A stretch of 64,000 nt of DNA from Ornithodoros turicata (taxonomy: Eukaryota; Arthropoda; Arachnida; Ixodida; Argasidae). Of this stretch, positions 30,901-41,478 are shown piece after piece. Every line of letters begins with the position of its first letter. Position 1 is the first letter of the stretch. The stretch covers positions 62,001 through 126,000 of the forward strand of contig NW_026999471.1 in the NCBI RefSeq assembly GCF_037126465.1. Reading direction: 5' to 3'. The notes under the pieces were generated by a model, which saw only the letters and a list, made by a program, of their open reading frames with translations, searched no databases and had not been told where the DNA came from. The position numbers were made by a program, and so were the translations under genes.

Positions 30901-30917
30901 GAGAAAGTTGTTTTTCC
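23552..30917 (-). CDS. Spliced gene, twelve exons found; DUF4806-domain protein (5' end not found)
   Basis: Coding exons on the minus strand, in order: 30917-30720, 30529-30368, 27740-27672, 27602-27477, 27111-27019, 26901-26833, 26677-26606, 26530-26411, 26355-26248, 24988-24777, 24599-24440 and 23664-23552 (TAA at 23554-23552). Every junction is AG/GT and the reading phase holds across all eleven, giving 1502 nt (about 500 residues). The protein has a WWPP-containing N-terminal region, a Ser/Thr/Pro-rich middle and a C-terminal part resembling DUF4806 (Pfam), an arthropod-wide domain of unknown function. The initiator exon must lie upstream: the first exon begins with a 1-nt phase overhang and its only internal Met lies mid-domain. 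I am confident of exons 1, 2, 4, 5, 8 and 10-12. Exons 3, 6, 7 and 9 rest on phase and splice signals, and the exon 9 donor (GTGGTT) is weak. Confidence 0.75.
26248..27740 (-). CDS. Exons 3-9 of the DUF4806-type gene (low-complexity middle)
   Basis: Seven short exons of 69, 126, 93, 69, 72, 120 and 108 nt, all beginning and ending in phase 1. Representative peptides: VTKRVKQKSRNHPCNSGIAT (exon 3), SLPGSNITFYTDHDSVHVPS (exon 4), PASEDLEDVLMPEEEDSTEL (exon 5), SNREASVRVPPKRIPARSAR (exon 7), GSQHFGTTDLRQEFDPSVRH (exon 8) and VPPTPQIDAYMQASNSPTAS (exon 9). The composition is Ser/Thr/Pro/Gln-rich with one acidic patch, typical of a disordered linker. Since all are symmetric, any could be skipped without changing frame. 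Confidence 0.6.
27879..27933. repeat. (CA)8 microsatellite followed by a 16-base C-run
   Basis: CA repeats lie at 27879-27894 and an uninterrupted C-run at 27918-27933, within intron 2 of the spliced gene. A matching G-run lies at about 28424-28435. Confidence 0.8.
28658..29875. mobile_element. ~1.2-kb inverted-repeat DNA element in intron 2, cut by the duplication breakpoint
   Basis: The left arm (about 28658-28772) has CAAGACCCGACGGTTG, GTGAGCGCTCA and AACTTTTATCCTGCTCG. The right arm (about 29756-29875) has these in reverse order and complement: GAGCTGGATAAAAGTT, TGAGCGCTCAC and CAACCGTCGGGTCTCG. Arms of about 110 bp with moderate divergence are therefore visible; exact ends and target duplication are not. 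No transposase is apparent inside. The right half, from 29371, is repeated at 39249 onward. Confidence 0.7.
30368..30917 (-). CDS. Exons 1-2 of the DUF4806-type gene (WWPP N-terminal region)
   Basis: Exon 1 (30917-30720) follows ATTCTGCGCAG and ends at GTAAGT. It reads KNNFLIVKFPGENNDVAVVH, ASWVDGMFCWWPPEKNSNK and DWRRVECGVLDGF. Exon 2 (30529-30368) follows GGAAATAG and ends at GTATGA. It reads SSYEDARKKLPAAEQTSDLQ followed by a basic and Ser-rich stretch (KRVRRKPSR, SSSSDSDSG). A YEDARKKLxxAE...TSDLQS motif after a WPP-type region is the usual N-terminal layout in arthropod DUF4806 proteins. The KRVRRKPSR run could be a nuclear localisation signal. Both exons are duplicated at 40247-40796. 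Confidence 0.8.
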
Positions 30918-31600
30918 CTGCGCAGAATGTTCAATTACAACGTTGAATGAGAGACAGTAACGATTCACTGCATTACAAAAGCCAGACGTTTACAGAACGT
31001 GGTAGTGAATAGGAGATACACAGCTCAGTGCATCCAAGCTAAATGCGGAGGCATGCAAATTTTGATGGAAAAATATTCAAAAATCACACACTAAGCGATC
31101 AAAAGTACCATATTCATACTAGGATTTCTCGAAAATGCACAAACCTTTAGCAAGCAAATGATGGCAGTTCTGGTTGGTGGAGCTGATCAGAATAACAATC
31201 TGTGTTTGGGTTCTACAGGGTGTTCTCTTCTATCCGTTACAGATTTTCTTATTAAAAAGGTCTCAGAGCAGCGCTGATACCATTTTGCCAGGCGGGTTAT
31301 ATCACCTATTTATTTCTCAAAGTACATTCCTTACTTGGGACGTTAAAACAGCGACTATGTATTCGAATAAAGAATGACTACAATTCAACCATCTCAAATA
31401 AAAAAAACACCAAATTAATAATCTAATAAATTACTATTAGCTAATTAGTTGTGAAGTAGTTGCAAAAGCGTTCTGATGCTATGGCAGCCCAGCTGCAAAA
31501 CCTGCCTGCATAAGTGTTCTCCACTGGTCTCACACCTTTTCATAAAGAAATCTGTAACAAAAAAAAAAAAGGAACAGTATGTGCTGCATTCCAAGAGGGT

Positions 31601-33772
31601 TCACAGTGACGCAAAAACATCCTGTAAGAGTGGCTGTCCATGGAGCTGTGGGAAAATAGCCCATTTTCCTTCATATGGAAGCATGACACATTTTCCTGCT
31701 ACATCATCGAGTGCCAAGACGCATATACCGTTCTGCTCCCAAACCAGACAGACCTTCAAAGATGTAGAGGGGCAGGGAAACGTGTAAAGGTCAGTCACAT
31801 GAAGAAACTTTCGTCCAATTATACATGGTTTCTTTGTCACAGAGTAGAAGGCAATGTTTTCAATCGCAACTACACTGCCGTCGAGTAGGATGCAGCAGTT
31901 GTCCCCACAGCTCTTTCGTAAAGTATATTTCTGGGGAATGACAACCTTTTTGTACTGCGGGCCTACACACAGTACTGAAAATGGTCCTATATTGTGCTCG
32001 AGGCTGAAGACCACTTCACTACCAGTTTTGGCACATATGGGAGACGGAACCTTTCTGTGTTCCATAACGCCCTTATACAGCTGCTCTAGCGGACGTTCCG
32101 GTTTCCTGAGATGTCGTTTGGCTTGCTGCATAAAGTTTTCAAAAGGAAAGGCACTCCACGAGTCTGTACGTGTCATGGTTCTCTACATCATCAGACAGGT
32201 GGAGCAGCCCACGAACATTATAAGAAACACGATCTTCACCATAGATCGACGTGTACGTTGTCACAAAGTACTGCATCAGCTCCCTTGCATACTCGAGATG
32301 CTTCTCCAGGTGTTTGGCACTTGCTAAGATGGTCATTGCACAATGTAACACCATGAAGTTTTGATACAGTTGGCTTGGAAGACTGGAATGAAGCACAACT
32401 GGCCCAGTGTAAAACAGGAACAGCCTCAACTCTGTTGCCTTCCAGGTGTCAAGTTCAACTAAGCTTCTCGGCTTCCTCATAAAATCAGAACCAACGTGGT
32501 GACGAAGGGATATGTGCTTATGTGACACCTCGAGGCACGTCCTCGAGCTTTGCCTGAACTGTGTCTTTGGACCAGAGAACCAAAGCTGGAGCAACTTCCG
32601 TAAAACACCCAAACACAGCAGGTGCATATAATCAAGGGGTATACTGGTGACGATATCAATAGCTAGCTTTGTTAGGATAGTCTCTCCAGTGTGATGTTCC
32701 CTCTGAGCAAAATTTCTGAAACTGTCATTTGTTCTCTGCTCACTCTGCGCGAAAGGAAAACACACCCTACTATTCTTGTATATGCCCTTGATAGTGCATT
32801 TCGTACAACTGTAAAATCCGCCATGGCTTTTCACACACAAGATATATGCCCTCGCAGGTGCATCACAGACAATGGCATTCACTATGACTTGTATCTGCTT
32901 GTTTTGAATTTGCACTCCAGTGCTAAGGATCTCTTGAAGCTCAGTTACAAATGGGCATAGGAAGATGTTCACATCTTGGGGCTTGCTCTTCCCATAAAAA
33001 GTGCAAACAAAGAAGGGAACCCCATCACCACAGTTCACAATCCTGCAAAGAATGGGCCAAAACTGGTCCCTGGTGCTTCTGCTCATTGGGAGTCCATCTA
33101 TGTTGAAATGCAGAATGAGAGACTCTGGCAGTTGTATTACATTCTGCAGTGAATACTGCAGGCCGGATGAAAGTCCAAAGTGGCAATACTTTCCACTGCA
33201 CATTTCAACTACTTGGGAGCTATGCCTAGGCGTTCGCAATAATGTTCGAGCACAGCTTGGAAGATAGGTATAACAGGGGTGCGTTCGTAGAAGCTTTAGC
33301 AGGGAGCGTCATGCGAAATGTGATGATTTAAGGTCCACTCCTGTAGCTTGGTACACAAGTCATCCGTGGAGCTGCCTCCAAATTCAGATTGTTCGTGAGG
33401 AAATATCTGTGAAGGCGATGCTGTGCGTGCGACTTCCTGTGTACTTGGAAGTTCACTCTGTCTGTTTTCACCACTAGTAGTACGCACCGGGTGCACAACG
33501 TATTGCAAGGGTACTTCAGCAAGGTGAGACAGTCTCTCGGTAATGTGAGCAGAATCTTGTATAACCACTTCAAGTGAGTGGTTCCCCCCTGATGTTGATG
33601 GGCCATCAGAGCCAGTCTGGGCACTACCGGTCGCTCTCACAAAACATGTCCCTTGCGTCGTAATCCTCTGGATACTTCTGGCAACTTCTCTCTCCACGCG
33701 GCGCACAAGCCGTCTCCGACTGTGTGTAGCATCTTTAAAGACCGCATAATGCGGTATAAATCGACAGTTCAC
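31601..33772 (-). pseudogene. TNP2/CACTA-like (EnSpm/CMC) transposase, frameshifted, copy A
   Basis: Three minus-strand frames cover one protein of roughly 730 residues. The first (33772-33296) has HSRRRLVRRVEREVARSIQ and KLQEWTLNHHISHDA. The second (about 33310-32139) has SLLKLLRTHPCYTYLPSCAR, LHFNIDGLPMSRSTRDQFWP, CDAPARAYILCVKSHGGFYS, SIPLDYMHLLCLGVLRKLL and RGLLHLSDDVEN. The third (32176-31601) has SWSAFPFENFMQQAKRHLRK. NIDG, DAPAR, LDYMHL...GV, LLHLSDDV and SAFPFE are landmarks of TNP2-like transposases. Single-base frameshifts near 33305 and 32170 inactivate it. It lies directly upstream of, and on the same strand as, the DUF4806-type gene. Confidence 0.7.
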
Positions 33773-34513
33773 TTAGACAATTACATATATAAGAATTCAT
33801 TAATTGAAATAACAAACTTCACGTTTCTGCACCCAGCTGTTGTGGCAAAAGCGGTGGGAAAATATATTAACTATAAGAAAAAGGCAAGGAACAGACAGTT
33901 GACAATATACTAGGAACAAACTTCCACTTGGATGCCTCACGATTTTCATAATGCGACAGGAGCGAATGACGTAAAACGAGGAAATGGCATAGACAGTTGC
34001 TATCCAGATGCTTTTCAATCAAAATTGTATATCACTGTCAAGAGATAGGCTGACATAGGCGAATGAGATTAGCAAACAGCTTCAGTAATTTACAGAAACA
34101 GCTACCGGTAAACGGCTGCCCGATAGACTGACTCGGTCATGTTTTCAAAGGAATTACCCCACATGTTTGGAACGTTTTTAAATGAGTAGAGACAATAACC
34201 TCTTGTAGGTTGTATATATATGCTGTGACATCACACAACAAGCACTATGTATCACGACCTTTTCCTGCCATTCTTCGCGACATTCTCGAAATAATGGGGT
34301 GACATACCTTTCGAAGTCATGGTCACTCAAAGTGAACGCCGGCACTTGGTGAACGCTCCCCAGGCGAAAATCTGGACTGGTCCCAGAATGGTTCCAGTTG
34401 AATCTGGACTGGGTCCAGTTGGATGTTTGATGGTCCCGGAATGGTTCCAGTTGAATGTGGAAGGTCCCAGCTGGATTCCCAAGTGGGGTGGCTGGTTCCA
34501 CTTTGGTGACATC

Positions 34514-35828
34514 AGTGGTACACTCTAAACCAGGTAACGCATATGTAACGGTTAAGTACCGCTTGGCCAAGAGGTACATTTTTTTTAAAAATGTACCTCT
34601 TAAATTTAAGAGGTACACGCGCCCTCACATGCGGTACATGCAACGGGTAGCGCGCAGCGATTTAGGCCTACCCGTCTGGGTGGTTCCCCCGTTCTACCAT
34701 ATATTAACAGCCGCAGGAAGCTACGCTGTACGATAAATATCACAAACAAATACCTTTATTCGAAAACTACATCCATTTCAGGGGTGATGCTTGTCCATCC
34801 CGAGCGTGGATTGTCATGACTCATGATGCACAAACGCCGAACACACGGGGCACAACGTATATGGATGAACGCTGACCACAGCGTCTCTCCTTCACTATTG
34901 CGGCTGCTCTGTGGTCACGCTTCTTGATCTTTTTCACAACTTTGGATTGCTGTTCTTCCCCAACTTCCGTTTCTTCCCCAGAACGTAACACCAACGACAG
35001 AAGATGATTGACTCACTCATTTACGACATCGCCTGGGTGTAACCTAGGAGAAAATACAATGCAAAAAAAATCCAACAACCGAAATAGCTTACCTGAAAAA
35101 CATGTCTACTTGCTTGTGTAATCCAGCTATAAAGTGCAATGTAGGCTTCTCTAATTCACGCATCAACGCTCGTGTATGAAGCGCAAAGTTCGTTGTCTCC
35201 GTCAATCAGTCGTTGTGTCCAACCTGCCGGTGATCAGGATCACTGGGAATCAGAGCGAAGAGGAACGAAAATGCGTCGTGCGGACGAATAATTTCTTCAT
35301 AGATATAATACGCACCTTAAATGACTCCAATCTTGAAAGCGTCGAACGAGTTTCTTCAAAGACCGTCGTCCTCGCTCCCCGACGTTTCAAAACAAACTGA
35401 TTTGCCAGCGGTTGCACGAAACGCATTCTTCCCAAACGTGCGATCCCTCACGGTCACGGGTTCTAGTTATTGCACTTCTTTGATAGAATGATAGTGCTGA
35501 TCCATTACGGCACTGCTGCATAAGGGAATTTATTGACTGGTATTCGGAATCACGCGAAGTATTTTTGCTGCGCATGGAGATCGTGGGAAGGCGTTCGAAC
35601 TCATGCGTCGGAAACACACGGTACACATGAGGTACAGCTGGTGGACCGCGCTTAAGAGGTACCTAGCCGGTACGGATGGGTCTCGGAGCCCTTGTACCGC
35701 TTCAATTTCGCAGTGGTCGCAAACTGTACCTGCTGATTGAGGGCTGTACCTCATGTGTACCCCTTGGCCCAGGTGCGGGTCCTCTTTCATGCGGCACGTA
35801 TCGGGTGCCGGATTTAGAGTGTACCACT
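34514..35828. mobile_element. 1.3-kb inverted-repeat element with GGTAC motifs, copy A
   Basis: The ends AGTGGTACACTCTAAA (34514) and TTTAGAGTGTACCACT (ending 35828) are perfect 16-bp inverted repeats. Motifs such as AAGAGGTAC recur inside both ends, including a hairpin AAGAGGTACATTTTTTTT paired with AAAAATGTACCTCTT at 34569-34601. The interior shares a segment with the element at 5252-6988 (ACGTTTCAAAACARACTGAT, here at about 35380, there at 6329). It sits between blocks of GGTTCCAG repeats (34376-34500, 35835-35900). Confidence 0.75.
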
Positions 35829-36130
35829 CTGGTCTCAGATGGTTCCAGAAGTTCCAGCTGGAGCCTCACAGGTACCATTTTGTTCCCAGAATGGTCGCTG
35901 AGACTCCAAATTGGGCAGCTTCCCCCTTTGAGATTTCATCTTGTCCAAACGTGCCATGTTTTGTTTGATCTATTACTCTGATCTATTTTAGCAGATGTAT
36001 GCTCTTTTTATTGCTGTTTATCCAGGTGCGCGCGTCTGCTATCAAATATATATGTTGTATTCCAGTAACTCCAATTCGTGCACATTCTCATCTGAGGTGA
36101 ATATCATAACATATTAAGTACCAGAGAAAT

Positions 36131-36235
36131 GTAAAAAAAATACTACTCAACAACAACAAAAATTAAGTTAAACACTAGAAGAAGCAAGACAACAACAACA
36201 AAAACAGAATACAACAACAAAAACAGAATATGTAA
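36131..36235. repeat. CAA-rich low-complexity tract (also at 46009-46113)
   Basis: Runs of CAACAACAA and ACAACAAAAACAGAATA dominate. No coding potential is seen. Confidence 0.8.
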
Positions 36236-36381
36236 TTGCAAAGGCTGATGCAATGTGAAGTGAAGACGCCACGACGCCACGGCAATTCAAACTTCAAACG
36301 GCGAGAGCCGAGAGAGAGAGGAGAGGGCGAGAGGCGAGAGTGGCAGGTGGCAGTTGGAAGTTGGTTGGAACTTGTACGCTT

Positions 36382-37309
36382 GTACTGCTTGCGACATACT
36401 TGTTTGATATCTCCAGCCCCCGTAAAAGCGGGTTACCGAACCAAGTTGCTGTGCTACCGTCGCGTTCACCTCACTTCCGTTCCCCTGGTGGCGACGGGGC
36501 TGCGCAGCGCCACCAGACGGGAGAGATGGCGATCCGATAACCGCGCGTCGTCTGCTAGCTCCAAATCCGTCGACGGGGCAGCGCTTTCCTCGGAATGCGG
36601 AGTGGAATGGAAATTGTAACCTGTTTCTTTTTGTTCCTGTTTATTGTTTTTGAAATATAAGTACACCGAGATTAGGCCACATTTGAGCAGCTCCTGGGGT
36701 CGTCAGGACTTTTTGTGAAAGGTGTCACAGTAATGCAAGGGACCACGGCTGCTCCGTGAAACTGGCACAAGCGAGGGATTACCTCATTTTATTTACTGGT
36801 GTTATGTGAAGCAAGCAAGCAAGCCTCGCTTGCTGGCTAGGATAAAAAAAGAAATAATAAATTTATACGAAGTGAGGAAAAGAAACGCTGTGGAGCACTG
36901 GGCCTCAGTAACGCGTTGGTGCCCCACCACTCTCAATCACTGCGCTCATTCGCCTGGGCAGGGAAGCGTAGAGGGCGGAACAACACCTTAGGAACAATCG
37001 AGAAAGTGTTGATAAGCTTATCAACACTTTCGTTCCCCATGTGTTATTCCTGTGGTGTACCGACCATTCATCCGTCCATGCATTCGCAGTCCGCATTCCG
37101 AGGAAAGCGCTGCCCCGGCGACGCATTTGGAGCTAGCAAACGACGCGCGATTATCGGATCGCCATCTCTCCCGTCTGGTGGCGCTGCGCAGTCCCGCCGC
37201 CACCAGGGGAACGGAAGTGAGGCGAAGGTGACGGTAGCACAGCAACGTGGTTCAGTAACCCGCTTTTACGGGGGCTGGAGATATCAAACAAGTATGTCGC
37301 AAGCAGTAC
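36382..37309. repeat. Foldback element with two 220-bp arms, copy A
   Basis: The left arm 36382-36601 (GTACTGCTTGCGACATACTT onward) is matched in reverse complement by 37090-37309, with a 488-bp spacer. A few substitutions separate the arms. Within the spacer, 37002-37031 is a perfect 30-bp palindrome centred on AAGCTT (left half GAAAGTGTTGATAAG). The spacer also has a segment (about 36910-36995) that reads like the untranslated tail of a Tc1-type element. No intact transposase is visible. Confidence 0.85.
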
Positions 37310-37566
37310 GTTGTACGCGTCACAGCAAGTTGGTTTTGTCTTCAGTAGCCGTCGCAAGGATGGTGTATCTCCTGTGCAGTATTTACGTGTGTTTCAGTGC
37401 GCTTTGTAACACAATGCGATGACAATGGTTCCTGTGCAACACAATGTCGATTTCCCGGAAGAGTTTTGACGCCAAGAAGACGTAAACGGCCTAGGGGCAA
37501 GAACGCACTGTGAAACGCCAATCGGACTGCACGTCGCGAATGTTTGCAAGTATGAGTGATGACCGT

Positions 37567-37567
37567 G

Positions 37568-37599
<32 letters not shown>

Positions 37600-39248
37600 T
37601 TTATTTCACCAATGACACTTGGTGGGGGGATGCAGACAAAAAGCTGCAAAAACTGCAGCTTGACGAGGTCTGACCCCCCTTTGTACACTCGACAGATAAA
37701 GCAATGACAAAACAGCAAACCAGACAATGCAAAGCGAACAGCAATGACAAATAGCAAACCAGATGAATCACGGAGTTAGACAATGGTAATGAACACAATG
37801 CATTAAGATGCATAAAACAAAAAAGCTATGGGAACACACGAAATAATATGACTATCCTAGTGAACATACATGGCCTTTATTGAGCGAATTGAAAGACAGC
37901 TGATGTTAATGTTGTTTTGGATATGGGAATTAATATGTCGTGGAAGATTATATGAAACCAACTGTGTGCCATAGTTAGTTCGTGCACACGGTGTGAAGTA
38001 GGGCTCAAGCGTAGTGAATAAGAGGTTAATCTCATGGTTAAATTGGCTAGGGCTAGAAAGATGTGATTATTTTGCTTTACTGAACTTGCATATGTAATGG
38101 ACATACAGTACTTAGAGAGATCCATAATTCTGATTATGCTAAATTTCGCGAAGAGGGATCCTGTTGGATGTAAAAAGGGAACGTTTGCTATGTGACGAAG
38201 TACCTTCTTCTGACACAAAACTAACCTTTCAAGATTTGTTTACGTTGTGGTTCGCCAAACTAGGTGACAGTATGTGAGGTGAGGGTAAACCAGTGCGTTA
38301 TAGGCCATAACTTTTGCCTTAGTTGGAAGGACGTTTCTGTGTCGACCTAGAATGCCGATCACGCGCGATATTTTGTTAGTGATGTAACCGACGTGCTTAT
38401 CCCAGGACATCGTATCAGTGAACCAGACGCCCAGTGACTTCACCTCCTTGACAAAAGATATCGTGCTTGTACCGACAACAATAGATTCGGAACAGGAAGT
38501 AGCCTTATGCGGTGGGTGGAAAACAACAGCCTTGGTTTGAAGGCGGTTAATTATGAAATAATTTTTAGTAGACCAGGTGTAGAAGGTTGATAAGAAGTTG
38601 TTCATCTTTGTTGCTAAATCTGTGAGACACTTTCCTTGCAGGAATAGGGCGGTGTCATCAGCATAAGCTACTATCTTAATGTGGTTTGATAAGGCAAACA
38701 TGTCATTCACATAGATAATGAAAAGCAGTGGCCCAAGAATGCTCCCTTGTGGTACACCGGTTGTGATGTGGTGTATTCCCGAACACTGCCCCTGAATATC
38801 AACAAACTGTTTGCGATGCTGAAGATAAGTGCGTATTAAATTTAATGGAACACCGCGGATACCGTAGTGCTCAAGCTTTAAGAAGAGAACACCGTGATTC
38901 AGTAAGTCGAAAGCCTTGGTGAAATCGATGAATAGACCGAGAGTAATGAGTTTTTCTTCGAACCCGGAAAGGATATATTCTTTCTGGGATAGAAGAGCTA
39001 GTTCTGCGGAGCGTTGCTTTCTAAATCCAAACTGAGAATCGGAAAGTATGGAGTTCTTTGTTAAAAATAATAAAAGACGGCTATGGATTAATTTCTCTAA
39101 ACCCTTTGAAAACACTGGTAGGATTGATATGGGCCTATAGTTACTGAGAACATTAGGGTCCCCACCTTTATGTAAAACGACCACTTTTGCAATTTGCATG
39201 TCCTTCGGAAACACACCGGAATAAATTATTTCGTTAAAAATAAAAGCT
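37567..39248 (-). pseudogene. CR1-like LINE, 3' part (RT), copy A, cut at the duplication junction
   Basis: This is the 3' part of the LINE that is complete in copy B. It starts inside the RT (IFNEIIYSGVFPKDMQIAKV) and includes LFIDFTKAFDLLNH, VPQGSILGPLLFIIYVND and VAYADDTALF. The same in-frame TAA (38240-38242) as in copy B follows, then an (ATT)n tail at 37568-37598. The break at 39248 joins it to DNA from intron 2 of the spliced gene. The residue before the TTT-stop end differs from copy B (VWRTTT here, VWGTTT there). Confidence 0.9.
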
Positions 39249-40246
39249 AATTTTTTTTTCTTGTACGCACATCTGCACTGTCGGTGCACAAAACAAAACA
39301 TCGTATATTGCAGATACTAAGTAAGGTTTATATATGTGCAAGGGGAGTGCACGCTACAAAGATGCTACTCTGTTTCCAATAGGAATGCACTAACACACAC
39401 ATGAAAAAACGAAAAAGGATGAACAAAAGGATGGCGCACCACAGGAACTTACTGAGTGAAAGCATCCTCCACTTGTACTCAGTGCAGGTAATACTTCATT
39501 ACTGTTCATGTCGTGCTTACTCTACTCATGTCAACGACCCGACTGGCGGATGCCACCACAGTCAAAAAGAACTATATTGTACCATAAAGCCGGAATGGAC
39601 CCCTGTCTCCATGTCTTTCATTATCTCGCACGAACCAGCACCCCGAGCTGGATAAAAGTTCCGTTGGGACACATGATGGTAAGGTTGTTGAGCGCTCACT
39701 GAGCAACCGTCGGGTCTCGAAGGAGGGAAAGATGTGTTTGTAATCGTTCCATAAAGTTAAATTTCTTTAGAATGAAACAATGTTCTGTTGCGTTCCGAGA
39801 TCTCAGTTATCTCGCGACGTAAACCCCCAATTATTATTAATATGTTGCATTCTGAGCCCTCAGGAACAACCAAAAGAATTGAAATAAAATTCCAAGCGGG
39901 GTTTTGAGCGCCACCTCTGGATCATTAGGCGTGGAATGGCCCAGGAATAAAAGTTGCCAAACCAAGAACTCGGAGCTACTTCAACTACATTTTGACCTCA
40001 GCAGTTGCTGGTGTACAATGCTCAGTAAACAAGGTGTTTACTGTTAAAAGTGAACTGGGTCAATTCAGTTGTTGTTTCATCCTATTGTACTCGTGTGTCC
40101 TAAGTGTAACTTGGAACATGCCCACAGCAGATACTGAACAGAAGGTTGAGGTGCACAAGGGGCATGATCACTGCAATATTTTTGCAAGCATCAGCAGGCA
40201 TCAGCAAAATGGGAGCGGTTGAATAACAGAGGTATAGATATCATAC

Positions 40247-40796
40247 CTGGAGGAGGTGGCAATGTTGCTTGCCCACTGTCACTATCAGAGCTGCTGCTGT
40301 GTATCAGTCGAGACGGTTTCCTTCGCACACGTTTTGGCTCTGCATCCGACTGCAAGTCTGATGTCTGTTCAGCTGCAGGGAGCTTTTTCCTTGCATCTTC
40401 ATAGGAGCCTATTTCCAAAATAAAATCATCACATTAGGTTGTCTTTCAGCTTGGGAAGCTCACACAGTTAACTCCTTGACGAGCTAGCGGTGGGAGAAAT
40501 GCAGGACATGGGCTTGGTCCTTTTGGATGTGATACAAGCAGAAACGACATGAAGCTCGGACGCACACATGTGTAAAGAAACTTCGGACAGGCACTTACTA
40601 AATCCATCTAGCACACCGCACTCCACTCTTCTCCAGTCTTGCGCTGGTGTTTGTCCCTTGATTACCATAGTTCTCAGTTTGTTTGAATTCTTCTCAGGTG
40701 GCCACCAACAAAACATCCCGTCCACCCAGCTTGCATGTACCACAGCTACGTCGTTGTTTTCTCCAGGAAATTTCACGATGAGAAAGTTGTTTTTCC
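40247..40796 (-). pseudogene. Duplicated exons 1-2 of the DUF4806-type gene, copy B
   Basis: Exon 1' (40796-40599) and exon 2' (40408-40247) have the same splice sites and peptide as 30917-30368. Downstream on the minus strand there are no further exons until copy A's own exon 1, about 9.3 kb away across the junction. These exons are either orphaned or spliced in frame to copy A, because exon 1 starts and exon 2 ends at phase 1. Splice sites and frame are intact, so the pseudogene label is provisional. Confidence 0.75.
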
Positions 40797-41478
40797 CTGC
40801 GCAGAATGTTCAATTACAACGTTGAATGAGAGACAGTAACGATTCACTGCATTACAAAAGCCAGACGTTTACAGAACGTGGTAGTGAATAGGAGATACAC
40901 AGCTCAGTGCATCCAAGCTAAATGCGGAGGCATGCAAATTTTGATGGAAAAATATTCAAAAATCACACACTAAGCGATCAAAAGTACCATATTCATACTA
41001 GGATTTCTCGAAAATGCACAAACCTTTAGCAAGCAAATGATGGCAGTTCTGGTTGGTGGAGCTGATCAGAATAACAATCTGTGTTTGGGTTCTACAGGGT
41101 GTTCTCTTCTATCCGTTACAGATTTTCTTATTAAAAAGGTCTCAGAGCAGCGCTGATACCATTTTGCCAGGCGGGTTATATCACCTATTTATTTCTCAAA
41201 GTACATTCCTTACTTGGGACGTTAAAACAGCGACTATGTATTCGAATAAAGAATGACTACAATTCAACCATCTCAAATAAAAAAAACACCAAATTAATAA
41301 TCTAATAAATTACTATTAGCTAATTAGTTGTGAAGTAGTTGCAAAAGCGTTCTGATGCTATGGCAGCCCAGCTGCAAAACCTGCCTGCATAAGTGTTCTC
41401 CACTGGTCTCACACCTTTTCATAAAGAAATCTGTAACAAAAAAAAAAAGGAACAGTATGTGCTGCATTCCAAGAGGGT

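Larger units (their letters stand above)
29371..39248. repeat. Tandem segmental duplication, copy A (9.88 kb)
   Basis: From the T-run near 29371 (TTTTTTTCTTGTACGCAC) to 39248 the sequence is repeated as 39249-49132. By eye I found six substitutions (near 29551, 29724, 31913, 32326, 37550 and 38253, copy A coordinates) and two length changes: one base in an A-run near 31570 and two extra AAT units in the LINE tail of copy B. The junction falls inside the LINE ORF2, at AAAAGCTAA followed directly by TTTTTTTTCTTG, with only a few bases of possible microhomology. Confidence 0.95.

Noticed and set aside
31854..32327. A 157-codon plus-strand frame, repeated at 41732-42205
   Set aside because: It is antisense to the conserved transposase region; the minus-strand motifs are decisive.
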